Below, one piece after another: positions 10,066 through 20,559 of a stretch of DNA of 64,000 nucleotides. Origin of the DNA: Phytophthora hibernalis. Lineage: Eukaryota; Oomycota; Peronosporomycetes; Peronosporales; Peronosporaceae. Under the pieces are notes generated by a model. That model did no database searches, was not told the origin of the DNA, and saw only the letters and a list, made by a program, of their open reading frames with translations. Made by a program: the position numbers and the translations under genes. The stretch is taken from the NCBI GenBank assembly GCA_012656075.1, contig JAAKBF010000049.1, forward strand, positions 434,001 to 498,000. The letters are read 5' to 3'. How positions within the stretch are numbered: the stretch's first letter is position 1; every line of letters starts with the position of its first letter.

Positions 10066-10153
10066 TATTTTCACGCTACTTTTGTATGATGACGACGAGT
10101 ACTAATTTTACGGGAGGGCAGGGGCTTGCAAATACATACCGTAGCTGCTCACG

Positions 10154-11690
10154 ATGGCTGCATCAAGGACATCTAGCACGCCGATACGGAAATCACTGTG
10201 GAAGCAAGTGGAATGGAACTGGATGTTCTCGATTCGACTTGGTCTAATGGTACTTGCACTGACATTTGGTGGAGTCTCACGTCTAGGTGTGTTCGCACCA
10301 GGACTCAATTATACACTCAACAAGCGACTGATTGTGACATTTTCAGTTAGTGTTGCTCAAGTGACGACCTTTGTCCTTGTGGCAAAGTTTTGTGCATTCC
10401 CGTGCCATTCTTGTTGCAGATAGGGCATTTTCCATGTCTATCTATTTGCCAACGATGACACGAGTTGCCCTCGGCCCGACACCATTTCAAGTCAGCTCAC
10501 CCGTTCGGGCCCACATCACACGATATCATCGATTCTTTGCCACCCAAATGGGTGTTTTCCCGTTCTACAAAATACGAAGTACTCATCGTGGAAGTGTTTA
10601 ATAATACTAATACTTCCAGTTTGCCTCAAAGTACGTCATCGTGCTGGCGACACGTGAGTTGCAGGATTTCATGCCTGAACTTGTGGCGACTATTTCAGTG
10701 CGCTCTTCATCTCCTTCTGCATGTCAACTTTAGGGTTTATCTATCTATCGATACTGTTCATGGCAGTAGATGTGGGCCAGACACTTCTCTCGAAACTCGA
10801 GAAGTGTGTGAAAATTCAAAAACTTTGCTGCAACTCTTACAAGACGGGTGCATCACGGACGTCTAAAGACAAGCCCTCACATCGGAAATTTGAGACTTCC
10901 GAGCTCCTAGCTATTGCAATAGCTATAGCTATAGCGAGGGACCCCAGAGCTTATGGTGTGGATCTGCTCCTCTCCCCATCTCAGATGAAATACACATGAG
11001 ATGGAAGCTTCTGGTGTGTATGGACATCAAGAGCGAAACCCATCGAGAAGGCCAAGTCAGATACATCAGAGACTTGGCGACGCAATCAAGTAATGCCTGA
11101 CTCAACTTTTCAAGGAACTAATTATCCTAAACCCATACAAGTACTCACGAAAGAAAAAGCAAAACGGTCTTACCTCCTAAGGGGCAAGCGAAGGATATAG
11201 TATTACAGGGCTTACAACTTCTATTTCATTGTGCGTATCTACATGTAGCTCTGGTCGAGTACATCGAGTGCACCATTCCACTGGTTTACATGGCGTATAA
11301 ACCCGTACTTTCGAGACGTCGGAATGCTGCCTACTTTCCTGATGATGTTGGCAATTGGGGTATCGCTGTAGTCACGAATTTGCAGGTATTTTCAACGATG
11401 GAGCTCGGGTCGTTCATTTCTTTAACACATTTGTACAGCGGAAGCTTAGTTTTTCTCCGCTCTATCAACTTGCGTTTGTTCTTGAAACGCAGTTTGTTCC
11501 GGTGCAGGCTAAATTATTCCTCGAGACGATATTTCTACTGCAATACGAGCTTCAACACCTGGGTGAGAAGTCTAATCATTTTTGCTAATGAGTTTGATAG
11601 CTGAATTAAACGGTAAACTTCGCATCATACTGCTTTGTAGGAGCTGACTTCACATTCCGTTTCGAATGGCTCCACAGCCAAACTCAATAA
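10154..11690 (+). pseudogene. Unrecognised multi-pass membrane protein, frame breaks
   Basis: Starts MAASRTSSTPIRKSLWKQVE. Hydrophobic segments include MFSIRLGLMVLALTFGGVSR, LIVTFSVSVAQVTTFVLVAK and FIYLSILFMAVDVG. Later segments (EYIECTIPLVYMAYKPVLS, YQLAFVLETQFVPVQAKLFL) look coding in changing frames. A well-formed last intron (11563-11640, 78 nt, GTGAGA..TTTGTAG) joins in phase to a final exon encoding ADFTFRFEWLH and ending TAA at 11690. The repeated slips resemble those in cyclin and TIM50. I do not recognise the family; transport or signalling at a membrane is only a guess. Confidence 0.5.
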
Positions 11691-11841
11691 CAGCAATCTG
11701 AAGTTAATTTGTGGCTGTTAGTGCAGTTTTTGGATAGCGACGCCTCCCTCTGCATGTACAACGCACATAGAAGCTATGCATTTTCATTAAAAAACATGTT
11801 TCTTTAGTGTCTGAGTGAGCAATGAACTTGATTTTATCTTT

Positions 11842-13152
11842 CTAATAGTAAACGCTCCAAGTGCGATGGTGCGGCAGCAGGTCTTCTTTGTTGTCCTCTC
11901 CAATTTGCCACAGCAGCCAATCCAGCTCAATCACTTGAAGACGATGACCTTGGTTTGTCATGTGCTTGTGAATCATTTCGACTGCTTGAATTGTAGCAGC
12001 ACGGATTTCAAGTTCCATCTGTACGATAGAGAACAAGCAGAACAGTACTTCAGACCTACTGTAGTATGTAAATTGCGTAGACGAACAGGACCCACCTCGC
12101 TTCCAGCCGGGACCTCAGCTTTACTGTCAACCAGTTTAACGAGCTCTGCTGAGTACACCATCACGCCTTCCGGCCGAAGCACTTGAGGAACGCGATAGTC
12201 AGCTGATAGCAAGTACACGCAAAAGAAAATCATGGTAAAACAAACGAATATACATGTCCATCACATGCAAGAGAGTATCCTACCAAACATGGTCAATTTG
12301 CCGATGTCGTGGAACGAGGCAATACCAGAGGTTCGGCGACCATAAGCAGCCCACACGTCCCCGACCAAAATCTGCGCGCGCTTGTAAAAGTGCACCTGCT
12401 CGCCCTTGTACACACCGTGGTCTCGAAACCCTACAACCACGAAATCAGTCAAGGATCGATGTCCACGCAAGCAAAACAGTAGACCTTACCCGGAAAATTC
12501 GCGAGAACGAGTCGAATTGCCTCCACGGCCGAGTAATTCGCTTGCTTGATTAAGTTCATCGCCTGACCGTCAAAGAAATGCTGGAGCACTTCACCCACCT
12601 CCCGAACCTTACGCCGTCTTTCATCCAGCTGTGGTGGCGTGAAAGGATGAAACCAAGACGCGACGGTCTCATTGGTCACCGTTGCCAAACGATCAGCATC
12701 CAGCGCCTTAGGATCGTTCAGCAACGCTGTCTTCAGACCTCTCGCCAAGTGCTCGTATTCCATGCTGCACGTCACCAATCAGGCATAAAGTTAACCATTG
12801 CATATACCCAAACACATAAAAAGATTTGGTGCCTACTTTTCCGTGGGCCAGAAGCAAAAATTGAGAGCGTCGAGCACAAAAACGTATTGGCAGGTCAAAG
12901 GTCCGTCCTGTTCCACATCTTCAAAGTAGTGGAAGTCTCCACTGTCCCACGTCACGACCCCTTGTCATCTTGACTCAACTTTTCACCCTAAAAACACAAT
13001 AATTTAATTATTAGGCCCATATTTTTCTAATTTGTAGCCATTCGTACCAACTTGACGGCGAGACCCTCCACCGCATTCGAATCGACGCTCACGTGAGTGG
13101 AACGCTGTACCACACGCGCCGTGGACTCCCTCACAAGCACCGTAGGGTCCAT
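11842..13152 (-). CDS. QNG1: Queuosine 5'-phosphate N-glycosylase/hydrolase (queuosine salvage, DUF2419), six exons
   Basis: Exons: 13152-13048, 12987-12837, 12764-12490, 12430-12284, 12202-12096, 12018-11842. All five introns (59-81 nt) have GT..AG ends. Exon lengths sum to 962, one short of 321 codons; the missing base is best placed at the GGGG run near 12955, after which the expected WDSGDFHYFEDVEQ continues. Diagnostic blocks: VFVLDALNFCFWPTE, FRDHGVYKGEQVHFYKRAQI, LVGDVWAAYGR, ADYRVPQVLRPEGVMVYS, VIELDWLLWQIGE, and HHRTWSVYY at the C-terminus. Length (about 320 aa) matches the family. The enzyme frees queuine from queuosine phosphate so eukaryotes can recycle this tRNA base. It is the best-preserved gene here. 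Confidence 0.85.
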
Positions 13153-13268
13153 CGCATCACCACAGAACGATCTAAGCAGCAATCTACACGGTCTCAAATG
13201 TCAACCAAGGACTGTGTATCACTACCGATATTGAAGGGGATAGCATAATTTGCGAGCACAATAATACT

Positions 13269-13290
13269 GTACTACTACCGGTAGTAGTAC
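13269..13290. promoter_or_regulatory. 22-bp perfect palindrome upstream of QNG1
   Basis: GTACTACTACCGGTAGTAGT-AC is its own reverse complement and lies 117 bases upstream of the QNG1 start. It shares the CTACCGGTAG core with a site at about 16984-16993 and resembles the CTAC/GTAG motifs of the p24-TIM50 promoter. A binding site for a dimeric factor is possible (inference). Confidence 0.4.
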
Positions 13291-16024
13291 TAATCAAAGT
13301 ACGACTCTATCGATGAGCGCAAAGCCCACGAGGACAAGCGGAGTTGAGAAGAAGAAGAAGATGTAGTTAAGAAGCTGAGGAAGAATTGTTGACCATAGTA
13401 TGAGTCTCCTCTAGAGCATTCAATTCTTAACTTATCTTATTCAAGACTTCGGCCGCTGGGATTAACGCTGCGGTAATTGTACTGGTTGAGGATGGCATCC
13501 TTGAATCTTGACTGTGTCGTTAGCTTGATTAGTAGTTAACGATCCCGTTATATTCCTTCTCCTGGTCCCGATGACAAAGCTGAGGTGTACTTGTAAGAGG
13601 AAGACATCGAACTCTGCGTTGGGCTTGTGGTTAATTGATATAGCCCACAAAAATCTCGTTACATGTACCTCATGCGAGCACTTCAGCCTTTTTCTGGCGT
13701 AATAACCAGTTTTTGGTGTAAATTCGGCAGGGTGAGCAAGACTTGCTTTTAGAGTTAACAGTCAAACGATCGTTTGACTTCGTGAGACCTCGCCAAACGC
13801 GGATTCTTTCACTTCCTTGGGCATGTACTTTAGAGCTTTTTAACGAGCCCGCACAAGCCTCAATCGCCTTCGTGTCGGCGTGCCTAGAGGTTTTGATTCT
13901 TCCGTCACTCTTCACTTTCAGGATTTGAGTGCCACGACACCCGCCCTCGAAATAACGCAATCATTCTGTATCAGTTTCTGTGAAAGCAACACGATCCTCT
14001 TCGCGACCCGCTCCATGGAAGGTTTAGTGAGTTGTTAGTTGGCCATCCAAATGATGCAAATATGCATTGCCAAAACAAATGGCACTACCAGTATAATAGA
14101 CGTACTGTCAACCCTGTCCTAATAAATAACTGTGTAAGGTAATATTTAATATCACACAAGTTGTACACAACACAGTTAACTTGACATTTGTAAGAAAATC
14201 ACTGCACGGGAAGAACAGGTTATACAGTATGATCAAGTCCTAAGCGCATATTCTGCGCCTGATTCGCAGACGCAGCATCTGCTTGTGTAGATGGCAATAC
14301 TAGGTACATGTAGCATCCCGGCCAAGCCATCCCGTCGCGTTAAGGTTTTAGGGTGGCAGTTTACCTTTCATACGTACCGGCAGACGGCTAGCTCTGCCTG
14401 CCAGCGCGTATGTAATACCGGCAGCACTTCGCAATTTTAAAATGCGCTCCATTCGCGCAACATCTAATGCCGTATACGTTACATACTGTACCTAGTTGAG
14501 GTGGTTGGTAACATCCTTGAAAATAAAAAATTAAGAGAATTTTGGTTTGTATAACGCCTTTGATAAATGTTGAAAACGATAATAGAACGCCTTTGAAAAA
14601 TGTTGAAAACGATGAAGTATTACACATTTTTAATACCTTTTTGTTCGAAGACGAACAAAGGACCCGAACCCGTACATTGTCTACAGTACAAATTGGGACG
14701 GATGGTATGAAGATCCGCTTCTCATTCATTGTCTATTACAGTCACAGCTGTTATATGATCCTCTTTATTTGAGCCCCGCTGTATTTAAGATCAAACATCT
14801 TGTGGAACCAAAATTTTGACTTGGATTTAGTATGTCTGCTGCTTATACCGGAATGCACATTTTCCTTCAGGGAACCCTGCACACCCTCATTGAGTGCTCG
14901 ACAAAGTCCATGCGTTAAGATAGGAGCAGGTGGGCGGTCTCCAATTTCGTATGGGTGAGTTTGAACATACCGAAGTATGGGCGTGGTCACGGTTTAAGCT
15001 TGAACTTTGTAAACAGGAGCCTGCCATCAAACATCTAAATACTTCAAGCTGAAGTTGCAGTGTGCTCGATCACACCTCTGCTCTCAGTCATTGCTCTTAA
15101 GGGCGTGACTGGGGAGGAGGATCAACAGTAAATATTTGTTGTTAAGATTATTTGGGGACTCGGCAACCTCGTTCCAATCGCGGATATGATCTAGGTATAC
15201 AATCCAGACAACTTGTCTATTGGATTTTTTATCCCTTTAGGTGGTCTCCACTCCGGAGATCAGTTTAAGGCTTTGAGATAATTTATCGCCTTTCGAGTAT
15301 CAGGAATTAAGCGGCAACCTTTTATAGTACGAGTACAACTAAGTGTCAAATAATGTCCGTCAATATTTGGTAGCAGTAACAACTTACCGGTACCGTGTAA
15401 TATTTGATAGAAAGGCGCTAGCGTCATCATTGCGTTCCTGTGCGGAGAGTCATCCTTGATGAGATACCGCCTGTCCACGACTCATGGGCCCGACTGAAAG
15501 AGATACGTACATGTACCCAAATGCCTTTTATTCCTGCATAAGCGGCAGGTACCATACAGCTTGCAAGCAGCTCGACGATACCTTTTGCAAGCTCTAAATT
15601 TGTCTAGTTTTAGTAAATTACTACGATTCGTTAATATATGTGGGATGGGTATCCAAAAATATACAAAGCTACGGGCTGTATCTCGGGAACAGTCTTGGGA
15701 TCGGTATTCCCCTGCAATGTGCTGGCAGTGCCGCCAGCCTGGCACTGCCAGCCTCGCAGTGGAATTGCCGTCTAAAAGATTAGGTTACTTTTCAGTTTTT
15801 ACGATTGTAAGAAAGGTTAGATACAAATATCAAGTCAGTTCTAAACTAGTTGCTTAAGGTTTTTAAAAACACGTGCCGCAAAAGCTTGAGGATGTGTACG
15901 GTTTGCATTCAAAGCCAGAGATTCAAATGACAGTTTGCTGTTAGACTCTTATTTCGTTTTCATTCCGTAATTCGTCCTCCAGTACACAAGTGGTTGTTCT
16001 TCTCTTCGTTTCCAGGAATCGACA
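13291..16024. other. Gene-free stretch between QNG1 and the RxLR locus
   Basis: Only short, compositionally unremarkable open frames occur and none resembles a known family. The stretch is A+T-richer than the gene island and contains one tandem repeat (14553-14616). No RNA gene was recognised. Confidence 0.5.
14553..14616 (+). repeat. 33-bp tandem duplication
   Basis: AACGCCTTTG(A/T)-AAATGTTGAA-AACGAT recurs with a 33-base period, two copies, one or two mismatches. No function is evident. Confidence 0.8.
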
Positions 16025-16900
16025 ATGCGTCTACCGTCCATCATTTTGGCGGTATCTGCGCTCACCCTTCTCGCAAGCGGCGCCACGTTATCTGCGGATA
16101 CCGACAAGAGCCTAACGGTCTCCACGATGGCGTCCCCAGACTCAAGCATACGTGATGTGGGGGGCAACAACGAGGGCCGCTTCTTGCGGGTCCACGAAAC
16201 CGCGGTTGAAAACGACGGCAGCGAAGAGATTGAGCGGTGCGAATATGTTCAACGCGGAAAAGATCAAGCAAGCGATGACGAACTCCGAGTCCGCAAAAAC
16301 GTTGTACCGGAGGTGGAAACGTTACGGATTCGAAGGCGACGACGCTTTCAACAAGTTGAAAGCGCAGAACATTGGCAAGGACACCGATGTCTATAACCTC
16401 TACAAGAATTACGTCACGTGGCTCGATACCCATCACCCACTCAATGTGGCCATGGGCGATAAGAAGATGTTTGACAGAACGAAGCTCGAAAAGGCGATGG
16501 GAGACGGCAAGTACGCGAACACTTTGTTCGGACGCTGGAAACGCAATGGACTTGAGACGGACGACGTCTTTAAAAGGTTTCAGAAAATGGGCGTCAAGGA
16601 GGACAACAAGCTGTACAAGCTGTACACGGATTATTACGAGTGGCTCTTGTTTCGCCACCCCGCCGCATCGTCAAAAAAGTTACGGACAAAGACTTCCTGT
16701 TTGACTCAGTGCTGCTCAGACGCGCGACGGATGACACCCCATTCGCTGAAAAGTTATTCGCCAGGTGGAAAACCAGTGGAATGGACTCGGACCCTGTCTA
16801 CCGGAAGTTTCAGCGCCTGGACATCCTTTCCAACGGTAAGTTCAAGCAGCTCTACAAGGATTATTTCTCCTGGCTCCAGATTCATTACCCGACGGGGTAA
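16025..16900 (+). pseudogene. RxLR-type secreted effector with WY-like repeats, two frame breaks
   Basis: The start at 16025 opens a strong signal peptide (MRLPSIILAVSALTLLASG). An RFLR motif (RxLR) follows at residues 52-55, then acidic residues where the EER motif would be; the frame is lost there, near 16236. The next frame encodes two helical repeats, each with a YRRWKRYG/FGRWKRNG-type Trp and a later LYKNYVTWL/LYTDYYEWL-type Tyr block. A second break precedes an A run near 16670, after which a third repeat (FARWKTSGMDSD ... YKDYFSWL) ends at 16900. This matches the WY fold of Phytophthora effectors, which enter host cells and dampen immunity (family knowledge). As given it yields no full effector. 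No gene lies nearby on either side, as is usual for such loci. Confidence 0.85.
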
Positions 16901-17061
16901 ATATCCCTTCCTTCCTGAAATGCTCTTTCAGAAGAAAGTCAACGGTTTGCATCGGCAGATCGTTTAGCCCTTTGCCTGGTTCTACCGGTAGCACTCGAAG
17001 GAATTCAATGCAGTTTCTCAAAGGTTAGCAATACACATCCGAAAGTTTGAGAGTCTGGGCA

Positions 17062-17235
17062 TCAGGTAAGTTCCATCAGCTCTACAAGGATTATTTTGCC
17101 TGGGTCACCCAACGGGCCGTCAGGCGGTGTACAAAGTTTGCACAGACGACCGTTTATTCTTTCGTCCGGTAGCACCAAAATGAACCCAATGTAGTTTGTC
17201 CCTGGTTAGCAATGTAGAAATACACATCTATCCAA
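17062..17235 (+). repeat. Diverged duplicate of the 3' end of the RxLR gene
   Basis: The stretch starting GTAAGTTCCATCAGCTCTAC repeats 16842 onward (GTAAGTTCAAGCAGCTCTAC), including a YKDYF(A)W block and the downstream 'GTTAGCAAT..TACACATC' segment near 17030. It is a partial tandem duplication of the last WY-like unit and 3' flank, with indels. Between 17235 and 17521 I see nothing further. Confidence 0.7.
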
Positions 17236-17521
17236 ACGTACCAAGGCCTCATTCTATGACCGCGAATGAGTCACCTTGACCGGCACGTTCTATCCGGGCC
17301 TGAACTCGATTGGAATCGTGTCGGGCATCTTGGATTTACCGTAATGAAAAGAAGCGTATCGCGGATATTTATCACCAGGGTTCGACAACGAAGGATATAT
17401 GTGTGACTAGGGTACCACCGCGACGGAAACAATACATTTTCTAACTAACGACTCACTCAGTGAGCGAGTGTGAAAACTGTAGCTGTAGCAAGCCCGATCA
17501 GTCCTTGTGAGGCAAAGTATT

Positions 17522-17858
17522 TGTTTAGGTGGGCGGCTACTGGAAGAGTGACGGGGTCACTCTTCCGAGATGGATACACATCGACTACGTCACTTATGGT
17601 GTGGAACACACCATGGCCACGTCACCGACGTGCCACAGCCAACGGCTAATATTGTAAATAGGACAAACTATAGGTTACTTAGATATTGTGTTACAAACCA
17701 ATTTAAGGTACACCTATAAATACACTCAGTCTTTAAACTCTGCTATTCTAGCCGCTCAACTCCCGCAGACCAGGAGCTCGTGAACTCCGTTCACTAAGAG
17801 TTTGTATTTTCATGAAGCTACGCTTCCTCGAGCAAGGAGTTTGTGTGACCCCGTCACA
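17522..17858 (+). repeat. 5' LTR of element A
   Basis: Starts TGTTTAGG and ends CCCCGTCACA. It contains a 25-base hairpin (17542-17566, arms GGAAGAGTGAC / GTCACTCTTCC) and a TATA box (TATAAA at 17714-17719). A TGG-initiated candidate primer-binding site follows at 17861. The matching 3' LTR is at 23893-24227. Confidence 0.8.
17714..17719 (+). promoter_or_regulatory. TATA box of the element A LTR promoter
   Basis: CCTATAAATACACTC lies in both LTRs at the same place (24093-24098 in the 3' copy) and would drive the element's genomic RNA. Confidence 0.55.
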
Positions 17859-17860
17859 CT

Positions 17861-17878
17861 TGGTAACACTTGTAGTCA
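17861..17878 (+). promoter_or_regulatory. Candidate primer-binding site of element A
   Basis: TGGTAACACTTG begins two bases after the LTR end. TGG is the expected complement of a tRNA CCA end, and TGGTA.CA is close to the initiator-Met tRNA type of site. The match is short, so the tRNA is uncertain. Confidence 0.4.
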
Positions 17879-17932
17879 ATACTACACCTACGCGGGTAGA
17901 TTGAATTACCTGATCCTCTGTGTTCTCAAGAA

Positions 17933-18960
17933 GTGAGCCAACATGGGTTTCCTCACTTGACCGACTCGCAGTTCGAGTCGGTCCGGAAGATGGCAGGCAT
18001 CTTTGGAAGAGATGCCTTGCAGAGCTTGGCAATGTCGACACATGCCGAAGAGGTCGAACGTGTGAGTGCGTTCGACGCTTACGAGCAAGGGATCATCGCC
18101 CCGTGCAGGGTAACCAGCAGGCCCTGACCCCGCAGCCACGGACGATGCAGCCTAAGCCATCGAAGCTAAGGGTTCAGTCGTATGACGGGAAGGAAGGAGA
18201 AAACCTTCACTTCTGGACTCGAGAAGTCTAGCTTGCGATGGACGCAGCTCTTCTCTCCTCCGAGCAACTTCCGGTCCCTTTCGCGCTCTCCAATCTCGGC
18301 GGTCGAGCCAAGATTTGGGCGTATACGCGCGAAGCGACAACCCCCGGATGCTTCACGTCATAAGCTCAGCTATTCAAACAGCTTCGAGCCGCGTTTCTAC
18401 CGGCGAACTATGGATATCGCCAGCGCTCGTGCTTCCACAGGGGAAGTGTCAGCTGCATGAGTACATTCAGGAAATGCGAGTACTCGCGGCGTCTCTGGTA
18501 GGAAACCCCTACCTGAACACATCAAAGTGACCGTGTCCATGGACGGCCTGAGAGTTGGTCCCGCACACACACAACTGTTCCGCGTGCGGGCCAACACCAT
18601 GGAAGTGGCCGTCCAGGTCGCTCTCAAGAGGAATACAGCCATAAACAGGCTCGTACTCCTGTGTCTGCTTGGCACTCTTCATCTACGGGCACTGCTGGAG
18701 GCAGTGCCGGCCAAGGAACAGGCGGAAGTCCAGTCCCTATGGACTTGGGCCTAGCCGAGCAGAACGACATCCGCTGCTTCAGCTGCGGCAAGGTCGGGCA
18801 CATGAAACCTGTCTTCCTGCGGATGGACAAAGGAGGCGTTTCCCTCCTGGCCCTTCTGGTCCCAAGGGTCGTTGGCAGAAGCCGCGATCCCAAGGCCAGG
18901 GAACGCAGGGCGGGGCGCCCTGCTGGGGAAAGACTAAGCTTTCATGAGAGGTGCGCGGAT
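17933..18960 (+). pseudogene. Element A gag with zinc knuckle, broken
   Basis: Several frames together give a Ty3-type gag: LRVQSYDGKEGENLHFWTRE, a capsid-like stretch (LPVPFALSNLGGRAKIWAYT), YIQEMRVLAASLVGNP, then a Gly/Ser linker and a zinc knuckle CFSCGKVGHMK whose last Cys falls in another frame. Gag packages RNA into the particle. A stop after HFWTREV and at least three frame changes disable it. Confidence 0.7.
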
Positions 18961-19019
18961 GGCGCGCACCATGGAGGTTTTAGCCCCTGATAGTCTCTGT
19001 ACTCTCGAAGCGAAGAAGG

Positions 19020-20512
19020 GCAGCGGAGGGACGCTTGTAGTACACACAAGTGTACGGGGATACATTCATCCCTTGACAATTCTGGGGTGCCCAAAACTTT
19101 TCACGCCGCCAGTCGGTCGCCCGTAATGGTGACAAGTACGCCGATGCTCTGCGAGAAAGCAAAGGCAACGGGCAAGTCTCAGTCAGGCTTGCCAACGTAT
19201 CTGTGGTAGAAGTACCTAAGTTCCTTATGGATCTTGCTGTCAAGTTCGAAGACTTCGACTCGACTGAACGATTCCTCGTTCTTGACAAGGATAAGTATGA
19301 CTTGATCCTAGGCATGTCATGGCTCGAAAAGCATGACCCCTGGATCGACTGGCGCAGCAAAGCCGTATGAGCTAGCCGGCCTGAAGCTTCTGCCAGAGCC
19401 TTGGTGAGTAACGTTCCCACCTTTGTCCCGAACTCGAGGCTTCAATGGACGCCGGTGGAATACCGCGGAGTCCTCTGCTGCTAACGAACCTGCAGCAAGC
19501 CCAAGGGACTTGGATACATCCAGACCCGCGAGGGAATATGCTATGCCAGCATCTTCCAGCGCGTCAAGTCGTTGAGCCGTACGGGCACCGACGAGGTATC
19601 TTCGTCAATAGTCGTGTCGAGGAAGGCAATACGGCTATTGAGGTGCATATTGACTACCTCCGTCGAGTGTTCGAGGTCATGAGAGCCAACAAGATCTATT
19701 CCAACATCCACAAGTGCGTCTTTGCCGCCGAAGATATCAAGGTTCTCGGCTGTTTTGTCAGCAGCGTCGGCGTCCGGGCTGATCCCGAGAAGGTCCGAGC
19801 CATCTCAGCCTGGCGGACGCCAATCTCCCAAAAGGAACTGCGTAGGTGGTTGGGTTTGGCCAACTACTTGTACAAGTTCAGTGCGGGCTACGCCCGATTG
19901 GCAAATCGCTTGTCCGACCTGTTAAAGAAGGACATCGAGTGGCGCTGGGAACGCCATCACCAGGACACTTTTGACAGCATCAAGGCGAGCCTCAGTGCGC
20001 GCCGGTCCTGGCTCTGCCGGACGAGACGAATCCGTTCAGCATCGTCTGCGACACTTCCGACTATGCAATCGGTTGGCGCTGCTGCAAAACGACGAGGACG
20101 GACACGAGCGGGTTATCTCGTTCCAGTCCAGGCGGCTTAAGGCAGCCGATAGGAACTATCCTGTGTACGACAAGGAGCTCCTTGCACTGAAATACGCCCT
20201 GGTGATGTTCCGGGTGCATCTTCTGAACTCAACACCTTTGTGATCTACACCGATCACGCGTCCTTGCGGACGGCGACTAATTCGCCGCACCTTTCGCAGA
20301 AAATGGCCAGGTGGCTGTCGTTCTTCGCGGAATACCTCTTCCGCGTTGAATACAAGCCAGGCAAGCTGAACGTGCTTGCCGACGCGCTGTCACGTCGTCC
20401 AGACTACGAACGTCTCCCATTACGCGAGCCACGAGTGATCTTTATGATCGGATACGCAGGGCGTATCGGGACGACGGGACGCTTGCGCTTATCGTCCGCT
20501 ACCTCTTTGTAG
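19020..20512 (+). pseudogene. Element A pol: protease remnant, truncated RT, RNase H
   Basis: A protease-like stretch lacks a readable DSG because the frame breaks at SVRGYIHPLTIL; the later DKYDLILGMSWLEKHDPW is the usual end of the domain. Most of RT (fingers and palm, including the YxDD motif) is missing: at about 19445-19600 the sequence jumps to the post-catalytic part (VHIDYLRRVFEVMRANKIYS, KELRRWLGLANYLYKF). RNase H follows in two frames (VISFQSRRLKAADRNYPVYD; YTDHASLRTATNSPHLSQ; GKLNVLADALSRRPDY). An internal deletion in RT makes the copy non-autonomous. Confidence 0.75.
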
Positions 20513-20559
20513 GCAAGAAGGCCAATCCAGCGTGGATCTAGCCGAGACAGCGCTCGCGC

